Assembly: GCF_014655955.1 (NCBI RefSeq)
Contig: NZ_BNBO01000075.1
Span: 1 to 39,196, forward strand
Source: Kitasatospora indigofera
GTDB lineage: Bacteria > Actinomycetota > Actinomycetes > Streptomycetales > Streptomycetaceae
Direction: 5' to 3'
DNA: 39,196 nucleotides
The translations under genes and the position numbers were made by a program. Position 1 is the stretch's first letter. Each line of letters begins with the position of its first letter. The notes beneath the pieces were generated by a model. It did not search any database and had not been told where the DNA came from. It saw only the letters and a program-made list of their open reading frames with translations. Shown in pieces: positions 24,424-30,764 of this stretch.

Positions 24424-24789
24424 ATGGCCGCGCAGGAGGTACCGACGAGCACGACCGAGCCCTGCAACGGTGTGGGCCTCGCCATCACCCGCGCCTTCGA
24501 ACTGCTCGGCAAGCGCTGGACCGGACTGGTCGTCGCGGTGCTGGACGAGCACGGACCCAGCTACTTCTCCGAGCTGCGCCGGGCCATCCCCGGCATCAGC
24601 GAGCGGATGCTCTCCGACCGGCTCACCGAACTCGCCGACTCCGGACTCGTGCTCCGCCAGGTCGACGAGGGCCCGCCGCTACGGGTCAGCTACCGGCTCA
24701 CCGACTCCGGCGCGGCGCTCCGCCCGGCCCTGGGCGAACTCGCCCGCTGGGCCGAGCGGCACCTGTGCACCGGCCACCCGACCTGCTGA
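24424..24789 (+). CDS. HxlR-family transcriptional regulator
   Basis: A 121-residue winged helix-turn-helix regulator. The N-terminal Cys in EPCNGVGLAITRAFELLGKRW is in the place used as redox sensor in YodB/QorR-type proteins, and a second and third Cys lie at the C-terminus (CTGHPTC). The recognition region reads FSELRRAIPGISERMLSDRLTELADSGLV. It probably represses the divergent azoR and itself, responding to quinones or oxidants through Cys; this is inferred from family and layout. The ATG has TACCCT exactly at -12 to -7 and no ribosome site, indicating a leaderless message. Confidence 0.9.
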   Translation: MAAQEVPTSTTEPCNGVGLAITRAFELLGKRWTGLVVAVLDEHGPSYFSELRRAIPGISERMLSDRLTELADSGLVLRQVDEGPPLRVSYRLTDSGAALRPALGELARWAERHLCTGHPTC

Positions 24790-24816
24790 TCACCCGGCCG
24801 GCCGGGCTGCCGGCCT

Positions 24817-24864
24817 CCTGACCACCCGGCTTCCTGACCACCCGGTCTGCCGACCACCCGGCCG
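24817..24864. repeat. 16-bp tandem repeats after the HxlR gene
   Basis: The unit CCTGACCACCCGGCTT repeats three times with small changes. It resembles the end of the gene itself (CTGATCACCCGG across the stop codon), so it may be a spread of the stop-codon segment. Nothing else coding is seen in 24790-24984. Confidence 0.7.
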
Positions 24865-24931
24865 CCGGGCCGCGGGCGGCCTCGGGCCGGGCCCGCCGGC
24901 CAGGGCTCCCGGCCGCCCCGGGAACGCAGAA

Positions 24932-24961
24932 CAGCACCCGGACCAGGAGGTCCGGGTGCTG
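24932..24961. terminator. Bidirectional terminator hairpin
   Basis: Perfect 13-bp arms with an AGGA loop between the HxlR gene and the convergent mannose synthase gene that ends at 24985. Confidence 0.8.
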
Positions 24962-24984
24962 CTGAGTGCGAGGAGCGGCCGCGT

Positions 24985-25767
24985 CTAGCCGCGGGCCTGG
25001 GCGTCGTTCTTCTTCTTGCCGGTGATCCGGTCGAAGCGGTCGCTGACGCCCCAGGAGGTGACCCGCCACAGGGCCTCCAGGACGATGCTCCGGCTCATCT
25101 TGGACGCGCCGAGCTCCCGCTCGACGAAGGTGATCGGCACCTCGGCGACCTTGAAGCCGGCCTTCACCGTGCGCCAGGCCAGGTCCACCTGGAAGCAGTA
25201 CCCGGCCGAGGCGACCTCGTCCATGCCCAGCCCGAGCAGCGTCTCCTTGCGGAACGCCCGGTAGCCGCCGGTCACGTCGCGGATCGGCACGCCCAGCATC
25301 AGGCGCGAGTACGTGGAGCCGCCGCGCGAGAGCAGCAGGCGCGACTTCGGCCAGTTCACCACCCGGCCGCCCGGCACCCAGCGCGAACCCAGCACCAGGT
25401 CGGCGCCGCGCAGCGCGGTCAGCAGCCGGTCGAGCTCCTCGGGGCGGTGCGAGCCGTCGGCGTCCATCTCCACCAGCACGTCGTAGCCGTGCTCGATGCC
25501 CCAGCGGAAGCCGGCCAGGTACGCCGCGCCCAGGCCTTCCTTGCCCTTGCGGTGCAGGACCTGCACGTGCGGGTCGGCGGCGGCCAGCTTGTCGGCGATG
25601 TCACCGGTGCCGTCGGGGCTGTTGTCGTCCGCCACCAGCACGTGGACCTCGGGCACGGCCGCCCGGACCCGACCGACGATCAGCTCGACGTTCTCGGCCT
25701 CGTTGTACGTCGGGATGATCACCAGCACCTTGCCGAGATCAGCAAAAGTCTGCTGGGTCGCGGTCAC
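24985..25767 (-). CDS. ppm1: Polyprenol monophosphomannose synthase (GT2)
   Basis: A 260-residue family 2 glycosyltransferase that moves mannose from GDP-mannose to polyprenyl phosphate at the inner face of the membrane; the product feeds protein O-mannosylation and glycolipids. Motifs: VIIPTYNEAENVELIV, VADDNSPDGT, the metal-binding EMDADGSH, and GSRWVPGG. The KSRLLLSRGGSTYSRLMLG and FVERELGASKMS stretches are typical of the dolichol-phosphate mannose synthase group. The acyltransferase domain fused in some mycobacterial forms is absent. The GTG at 25767 has GAAAGG seven bases upstream. It is divergent from manA. TAGGAT on the minus strand at 25874-25879 is a candidate -10 box. Confidence 0.92.
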   Translation of the reverse strand: MTATQQTFADLGKVLVIIPTYNEAENVELIVGRVRAAVPEVHVLVADDNSPDGTGDIADKLAAADPHVQVLHRKGKEGLGAAYLAGFRWGIEHGYDVLVEMDADGSHRPEELDRLLTALRGADLVLGSRWVPGGRVVNWPKSRLLLSRGGSTYSRLMLGVPIRDVTGGYRAFRKETLLGLGMDEVASAGYCFQVDLAWRTVKAGFKVAEVPITFVERELGASKMSRSIVLEALWRVTSWGVSDRFDRITGKKKNDAQARG

Positions 25768-25943
25768 GGGCAAGCCTTTCGAGCGATGGGGGCGGGAAGT
25801 GCCGCCCGTACCCGCATCAGCGATGCAGGACCTTCCGGACGGCCCGCGGAGACAGAAAGTCTTGAGAACCGGCATCCTATACCGCACCCGGAGAGCGACT
25901 TCCCGCGCGGTCCGCACCCGCACGGCCGCCCCGGCCGGACGGC

Positions 25944-25974
25944 TTGCCAAGCCGTACGACCAGTCGGCTAGGGT
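25944..25974 (+). promoter_or_regulatory. Candidate manA promoter
   Basis: TTGCCA at 25944-25949 and TAGGGT at 25969-25974 are separated by 19 bases, about 100 bases before manA. The match is moderate and the spacing slightly long. The rest of the 25768-26070 spacer shows only the likely mannose-synthase promoter on the other strand. Confidence 0.35.
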
Positions 25975-26070
25975 CGACTCCCAGCCTCTGCCAGGATTGA
26001 CCGCGCCCGCAGGGCCACCCTCCCGGCGATCCGGCGCCCACGTCAGTGCCGAAGGAGTAGGACCGCGCGC

Positions 26071-27270
26071 ATGGACCGGCTCGTCAACACCGTCCGCCCG
26101 TATGCCTGGGGCTCGGTCACCGCGATCCCCGAACTGCTCGGGCAGGAGCCCACCGGCAGTCCGCAGGCCGAGATGTGGATGGGCGCCCACCCCGGCGCCC
26201 CCTCCCGCACCGACCGGGGCGAGGGCCTGCGCCCGCTCGACGAGCTGATCGCCGCCGACCCGCGCGGCGAACTCGGCGCCGGCGCGGTGGCCCGGTTCGG
26301 CACCGGGCTGCCCTTCCTCCTCAAGGTCCTGGCCGCGGGCATCCCGCTCTCCATCCAGGCCCACCCCACCCTCGACCAGGCCCGCGCCGGCTTCGCCGCC
26401 GAGGAGGCCCTCGGCATCCCGGTCGACGCCCCGCACCGCAACTACCGCGACGCTAACCACAAGCCCGAACTCATCTGCGCACTGGACGAGTTCGACGGCC
26501 TCTGCGGATTCCGCCGGCCGGCCGACGCGGCCGCCCTGATGGCCGCGCTGGAGGTGCCCGCGCTCACCCCGCTGATCGGGCGGCTGCGCCGCGGCCCCGA
26601 GCCCGAGGCGCTGCGCGAGGCTCTGGCGACCGTCCTGACCATGGCACCGGACACCGCCGCCGGCATCGTCCGGCTGACCGCCGAGGCCGTCGACAAGGCC
26701 GCCGCGGGCGACCCCGACGGCCCCTACGCGCCGTACGCGCTGATCAGCCGGACCTTCCCCGGTGACATCGGCCTGCTCGCCGGCATGCTGCTCAACCACG
26801 TCCGGCTGCAGCCCGGCGAGGCCCTCTACCTGGGCGCCGGCGTCCCGCACGGCTACCTGTACGGCACCGCCGTCGAGCTGATGGCCAACTCGGACAACGT
26901 GCTGCGGGCCGGGCTCACCCCCAAGCACATCGACGTCCCGGAACTGATGAAGGTGGTCGGCTTCACCCCTGCCGACCCCGACGTCCTGCGGCCCGTCCCG
27001 GTGCCCGGCACGCCCGGCGAGGAGCTGTACCCCGTGCCGATCGACGAGTTCCGGCTCTCCCGGTTCCGGCTCGACGGGCAGGACCGGCGGGTCGACGGCC
27101 GGGCCCCGCAGATCCTGCTCTGCACCGCGGGCGCCGCCCGGCTGACCGCCGCCGACGGGCAGACCCTGGACCTCGCCCGCGGCGAGTCCGCGTTCCTCCC
27201 GGCCACCGGCGCCGACACCGTCCTCGCCGGGACGGGCGCCACCGTCTTCCGCGCCACCGTCACGCTCTGA
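26071..27270 (+). CDS. manA: Mannose-6-phosphate isomerase, class I
   Basis: A 399-residue zinc enzyme that interconverts fructose-6-phosphate and mannose-6-phosphate, the entry to GDP-mannose. The type I pattern is clear: VRPYAWGS, EMWMGAHPGAPS, the zinc-binding SIQAHP, DANHKPEL, and the second metal and active-site stretch YLGAGVPHGYL. Length fits the family. GGAG lies upstream of the ATG. The gene is divergent from the polyprenol-phosphate mannose synthase, so both halves of a mannose route start from one spacer. It is followed by nested hairpins at 27273-27350. Confidence 0.93.
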   Translation: MDRLVNTVRPYAWGSVTAIPELLGQEPTGSPQAEMWMGAHPGAPSRTDRGEGLRPLDELIAADPRGELGAGAVARFGTGLPFLLKVLAAGIPLSIQAHPTLDQARAGFAAEEALGIPVDAPHRNYRDANHKPELICALDEFDGLCGFRRPADAAALMAALEVPALTPLIGRLRRGPEPEALREALATVLTMAPDTAAGIVRLTAEAVDKAAAGDPDGPYAPYALISRTFPGDIGLLAGMLLNHVRLQPGEALYLGAGVPHGYLYGTAVELMANSDNVLRAGLTPKHIDVPELMKVVGFTPADPDVLRPVPVPGTPGEELYPVPIDEFRLSRFRLDGQDRRVDGRAPQILLCTAGAARLTAADGQTLDLARGESAFLPATGADTVLAGTGATVFRATVTL

Positions 27271-27272
27271 GG

Positions 27273-27350
27273 CCGGGCGCGGGCCGGGCGGCCTCCGCCC
27301 GGTCCGGCCGAGGGGCCTGAGACGGCATCAGCCCTCCGGCCCGCGCCCGG
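27273..27350 (+). terminator. Nested hairpins after manA
   Basis: Perfect 13-base outer arms (27273-27285 and 27338-27350) enclose a second perfect 8-bp stem with a CCT loop (27284-27302). The inner hairpin, just after the manA stop, is the likelier terminator. Confidence 0.55.
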
Positions 27351-27373
27351 ACGGCCCGTGGCACGATCGACCG

Positions 27374-27964
27374 GTGACCACCACGACGGACACCGCCCGC
27401 CCCGGACGCCTTCACCGGCTCGTCCCGCTGCTCGCGGCCGGCGCCCTGCTCACCGCCTGCGGCACCACGCCGGCACCGGGCCCGGCGGCCGCGCCGGTCC
27501 CGGTCGGCACCGACTGCCCCGATCCGGGCGTCGCCATCACCGCCGGGCCCGCCAACGCGGCGATGGGGCTGCGCGTCCTGACCATCGAGATGGTCAACTG
27601 CGGGATCCACCGCTACACCGTGACGGGGTACCCGGTCGTCCAGGTCCTGGACGACGAGCACCGGCCGCTCGGCATCACGGTCGAGAGCGGGTCCTCCGCC
27701 TACGGCGCCGTCAGCGGCCTCGACGCCACCCCCGTCCAGGTCACCCTGCTGCCCGGCGAGCGGGCCACCAGCGCACTGGCCTGGCGCAACACCCTGGTCG
27801 GCCCGGTCCTGCCGACCCCGCTCACCGCCGGCACCGGCACCCACCTGGCCGTCAGCCCCACCCCCGGACGGCCGCCGCAGACCGTGACGCCCGGCCACCC
27901 GCTCGACTTCGGCGACGCCGTCGCACCGGCGGTCGGGCCCTGGACCCCGGCGGCCGCGCGGTAG
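27374..27964 (+). CDS. DUF4232 lipoprotein
   Basis: A 196-residue predicted lipoprotein. Residues 1-28 are a signal with a basic N-region and hydrophobic core ending in lipobox LTAC, so Cys29 would be lipidated and the protein held at the outer face of the membrane. The rest resembles the DUF4232 beta-sandwich common in Streptomyces: Cys pair in GTDCPDPG and MVNCGIHRY, then YPVVQVLDD and LLPGERATSALAWRN. The molecular role of the family is unknown. The GTG start has CACGAT at -12 to -7 and no ribosome site, so it may be leaderless. Confidence 0.82.
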   Translation: MTTTTDTARPGRLHRLVPLLAAGALLTACGTTPAPGPAAAPVPVGTDCPDPGVAITAGPANAAMGLRVLTIEMVNCGIHRYTVTGYPVVQVLDDEHRPLGITVESGSSAYGAVSGLDATPVQVTLLPGERATSALAWRNTLVGPVLPTPLTAGTGTHLAVSPTPGRPPQTVTPGHPLDFGDAVAPAVGPWTPAAAR

Positions 27965-28073
27965 CCGCCGGCCGGGTCTCCCCGTGCGCGCACCGACTTC
28001 GCGCCGTCCCGCCGTCCCGCCGGGTCGTACCTCGTTGGTCGTGCCGCGCGATCGAACCGCCGCCTTCGGCCGC

Positions 28074-28622
28074 TCAGGCCTCGCCCCGGTCGCCGTCACC
28101 GTCGGGCAGCAGCGGGAACAACCGGGTGATGAGCGCCACCGGCCGGGCCCCGTCCGGTCTCGCCAACGGGCGCTGTTCGCGGTCCTGGTAGGGAGCGAGG
28201 GCCCGCCGGACCGCGGCCGCGACCGCGCTCATCTCCTGGGGCGTCAGGTAGGCGACCGCACTGAAGGCCTCGTCCTGGCGCCACCCGGCCGGCGCCTGGT
28301 CCCGCCGGGCGAGCCAGCGCTGCCAGCTCTCGTCCTCCAGCCCCCGGGCCAGCTCGCCGAACTCCTCCGCGTGCGCCTCGGCCGCGGCGGGCCGCCGCAG
28401 CCGCCAGGGACGGGCCCGGCCCCCGCTGTGCGGGGCCTCCTCCACGTACCCGTGCCGGGCGAGCTGCCGCAGATGGAACGAGCAGAGCCCGGAGCTGTGA
28501 CCGAGCCGCCCGGCCGCCTCGGTCGCCGTGACGGTACCGACTTCGGCGAGCAGCTCCAGCAGGGCCTGGAGGGCAGCCTCTCGGTCCCGGGCGCCGCCAT
28601 GGCCGTCCCCCGCACCGACCAC
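28074..28622 (-). CDS. ArsR-like winged-helix regulator, 5' end probably lost
   Basis: About 182 residues from a GTG at 28622; the start is uncertain. The helix-turn-helix LLELLAEVGTVTATEAAGRLG and SSGLCSFHLRQLARHGYVEEA is the ArsR-like form common in Streptomyces. The C-terminal region is typical too (TPQEMSAVAAAVRRAL). In this family about 15-25 residues with an Ala-His-Pro-Leu-Arg-type helix precede LLELL; here that part is replaced by sequence antisense to a peptide deformylase remnant (28566 onward). I therefore infer that the gene lost its 5' end and promoter and now relies on a chance start. It may be non-functional. Confidence 0.6.
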   Translation of the reverse strand: MVGAGDGHGGARDREAALQALLELLAEVGTVTATEAAGRLGHSSGLCSFHLRQLARHGYVEEAPHSGGRARPWRLRRPAAAEAHAEEFGELARGLEDESWQRWLARRDQAPAGWRQDEAFSAVAYLTPQEMSAVAAAVRRALAPYQDREQRPLARPDGARPVALITRLFPLLPDGDGDRGEA

Positions 28623-28856
28623 GCCGTCGTACGCGGGTTCGACCGGGACGGCGAACCCCTCCTCCCCGTCGAGGGCACGGGCTACTTCGCCCGGTGCCTG
28701 CAGCACGGGAGCGACCACCCGGCCGGCCACACCTGTCTGGACCGGCTGTCCGGACGTGACCGCAAGGACGCGCTGCGGCAGACGGCGGACCGCCGCGAGG
28801 AGGTCTTCGCCCGGCGCGCCGCCCGGGCCGCCGGCCTGGGCCGCCCCGGGAGCTGA
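28566..28856 (+). pseudogene. def: Peptide deformylase remnant, 5'-truncated and catalytically dead
   Basis: The plus-strand frame from 28566 reads LEGSLSVPG, then DHAVVRGFDRDGEPL, GTGYFARCLQHGSDHPAG and LDRLSGRDRKDALRQ. That is the C-terminal half of peptide deformylase, the enzyme that removes formyl from nascent Met. Normal motif 2 is EGCLS and motif 3 is HExDH; here the metal Cys is Ser and the catalytic Glu is Gly (HGSDH). Motif 1 (GxGxAAxQ) and about 100 N-terminal residues are absent. Codons are strongly GC-ended, so decay is recent or part is still translated, perhaps from the ATG at 28599. It joins the ArsR-like gene head to head at about 28545-28575. Confidence 0.8.
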
Positions 28857-28930
28857 CGCCCGGCCGCGCCGGCGCCGGACGTCGTGGCCCGTGACCTGCC
28901 CCGACGCCGTCACCCGGGGTCCTTCGGAAA

Positions 28931-28967
28931 GGTGCGAGGGCCGTGCCGGTGGCACGGCCCTCGCACC
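28931..28967 (+). terminator. Strong hairpin after the deformylase remnant
   Basis: Perfect 17-bp arms with a GGT loop, 74 bases beyond the remnant's stop codon; probably the original terminator of the deformylase gene. The following 28968-29189 has lower GC and a tRNA-like element but no supported gene. Confidence 0.8.
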
Positions 28968-29049
28968 GGGTGCGGGGCGCCCCGTTCCCGCCCTCGTCGT
29001 CCGGATCTGCACCTGGTGGTGAGCTGTCAGGTGTACTGCGTCACCTGTA

Positions 29050-29085
29050 CGCGATGCTGAGCTGCAATGTGGGTGAGGAATCGAA
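29050..29085 (-). other. tRNA-like T-arm fragment
   Basis: On the minus strand AGGGGTTCGATTCCTC resembles a tRNA T-stem and loop (GGTTCGATTCC with four base pairs), followed by CCCACAT, which could be an acceptor strand. No matching 5' acceptor or anticodon arm stands at the correct distance, so this is not an intact tRNA. It may be a tRNA 3'-end fragment left by an integrated element, or a chance match. The surrounding DNA is less GC-rich than the window. Confidence 0.3.
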
Positions 29086-29189
29086 CCCCTGCGTTGCTCT
29101 TCACGCGCCAAGGGCCGGATGAACCGCCGGCCCGCGGTGTGTGCACGCCTCCGTGACGACTACCTGCTACCCGCACCCGGCTCGTGGGG

Positions 29190-29663
29190 TCAGTCCTCGA
29201 TCAGGTCGATCTCCCAGTTGGTCCGCTGGATCAGGGTGTCCACCTCGCGGATCTCCTTGGCCAGGACGTCCGCCCGGGCCCGGAGCTCGGCGACCGGCAG
29301 GGCGGAGAGGATCCTGAGCTCGGACCGCAACTGCCGTACGGCTCCGCGCTGGTCGCGCCCGGAGGCGGCGTCGGCGGCCGCGGTGATCACCGAGTGGCGC
29401 AGCCGCAGGACGTCCCGGCGGGCGAGGGCGTCGGTCAGGGTGCCGCCGCCCTCGATCGGCACGGTGGAGTTGGTCCGGTTGATCTGACGGATCAGCCGCT
29501 CCAGCTCGTCCAGCACCTCGCCGGCCTGGGCCAGGACCTCCGCCGCGTTCTCGGCCGGCTCCTCGCCCTCCTGGTAGCGGGCGCTGCCGACGACGCGCGC
29601 CCGCAACTGCTCCACCTGCCGTGCCGCGGCCGCGCGCTGCGCGAGTGCCTCAGCCAGTCTCAC
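29190..29663 (-). CDS. DIP1984-family (septicolysin-like) protein
   Basis: A 157-residue, almost wholly helical protein matching the DIP1984 family. Typical stretches are RLAEALAQRAAAARQVEQL at the N-terminus, INRTNSTVPIEGGGTLTDALARRDVLRLRHSVI in the middle, and EIREVDTLIQRTNWEIDLIE at the C-terminus. It has long coiled-coil-forming heptads and no signal peptide. The family name derives from a weak relation to a toxin; a cytolysin role is not established. The GTG at 29663 begins the conserved region; an open extension to 29948 is Arg-rich and unlike protein. The 330-base spacer to the next gene holds promoter-like DNA only. Confidence 0.82.
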   Translation of the reverse strand: MRLAEALAQRAAAARQVEQLRARVVGSARYQEGEEPAENAAEVLAQAGEVLDELERLIRQINRTNSTVPIEGGGTLTDALARRDVLRLRHSVITAAADAASGRDQRGAVRQLRSELRILSALPVAELRARADVLAKEIREVDTLIQRTNWEIDLIED

Positions 29664-29993
29664 CGCGTCATCACCCCTACGTCCTGCTGATCGTCCGGCA
29701 AGTATGCACGTCGGTGCCTGACGGCGCGGTTCCCGGGGCGGGGCCGGGCCGGTCCGGCGGGCGCCGGGCAGGGCCCTGGAGGAAGCACCAGCGGTCCGCC
29801 GCCGCAGGAGGGGCCGCTGCGGGGTCTCGCCGCTCGCGACACGCCGCTCCCGCGTCGGCTTGTCCGAGCCGGCCGGGTACACCAAGCTGAGCCCCAGGCA
29901 CGAGGGCCGCCGGCGGGCCCGGACCGCGCACCGACGGGCCTCCCGCACCGCGCCGGTCCTCCCGCCGGACGCCCACGGACGGAAGGCTGGGCC

Positions 29994-30557
29994 ATGCGGA
30001 AACTGATCTACGGCATGAACCTGTCCCTGGACGGCTACATCGCCGCGCCCGGCGACGACATCGACTGGAGCGTGCCGAGCGACGAGCTGTTCCAGTTCTG
30101 GTCCGGCCGGCTGCTTGCGACCGACCTGACGCTGTACGGGGGCAAGCTGTGGCGGACCATGAGCTCCTACTGGCCGACCGGTGACCAGCAGCCCGACGCC
30201 ACCCCGGCGGAGATCGAGTTCGCGCGCCGGTGGCGGGACATGGCGAAGGTGGTGTTCTCCTCGACGGTCGACACGGTCGACTGGAACACCCGCCTGGTCA
30301 CCGGCGACGCGGTCGCCGAGATCACCCGGCTCAAGGCCGAGGACGGCGGCCCGATGGACATCGGCGGCGCGACGCTCGCCGGGGCCGCCATGCGGGCCGG
30401 GCTGATCGACGAGTACGTGCTGGCCACCGCACCGGTCCTGGTCGGCGGCGGCACGCCGTTCTTCACCGCGCTGGACAACTGGGTGAACCTGAACCTGGTG
30501 GAGACCCGGACGCTTCCCGACGGCGTGGTCCTGACCAGGTACGAGACGAGGCGCTGA
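29994..30557 (+). CDS. Dihydrofolate reductase-fold (RibD C-terminal domain) protein
   Basis: A 187-residue protein of the RibD_C/DHFR-like family common in actinobacteria, probably an NADPH-dependent reductase of unknown substrate. Landmarks: MRKLIYGMNLSLDGYIAAPG at the start, TLYGGKLWRTMSSYW, and PMDIGGATLAGAAMRAGLIDEYVLATAPVLVGGGTPFF, the nucleotide-binding half. It is not true folA, since the active-site pattern differs. GGAAGG stands seven bases before the ATG. It lies alone between divergent and convergent neighbours, so no pathway is suggested. Confidence 0.87.
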   Translation: MRKLIYGMNLSLDGYIAAPGDDIDWSVPSDELFQFWSGRLLATDLTLYGGKLWRTMSSYWPTGDQQPDATPAEIEFARRWRDMAKVVFSSTVDTVDWNTRLVTGDAVAEITRLKAEDGGPMDIGGATLAGAAMRAGLIDEYVLATAPVLVGGGTPFFTALDNWVNLNLVETRTLPDGVVLTRYETRR

Positions 30558-30693
30558 GCGCCCCTGCGGGAGGCACCGGCCCTGTGCTCCACGGGTGCCC
30601 CGGACTCCGCCCGGGCCACCCGAACGAGTGAGGCCCCTGACCTCCCCGTCCCGTGGCCGTGGCAGGTCCGCCGCCCAGCTGCCGCTGCTGCTC

Positions 30694-30732
30694 CCGTGCG
30701 ATTTTTCCGTGTGATTTTGCCGTGCGATTGTG
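30694..30732. repeat. Three 13-bp tandem repeats with T-runs
   Basis: CCGTGCGATTTTT, CCGTGTGATTTTG and CCGTGCGATTGTG follow each other exactly between the RibD-like gene and the convergent dnaB. The T-rich ends are unusual in this GC-rich DNA. They could help termination of the plus-strand gene. The rest of 30558-30764 shows no gene. Confidence 0.75.
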
Positions 30733-30764
30733 CCGAGGCCCTGGCGGGCCCGCCGGGCCGCCCG

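Noticed and set aside
28528..29022. 164-codon plus-strand frame over the scar
   Set aside because: Out of frame with the deformylase remnant, Ser/Arg/Pro-rich and without homology features.
29040..29150. Complete tRNA gene
   Set aside because: A T-arm is visible, but no acceptor partner, D-arm or anticodon arm lies at tRNA distance.
29664..29948. Upstream extension of the DIP1984-family gene
   Set aside because: Arg-rich translation of GC-rich spacer; the conserved region starts at GTG 29663.
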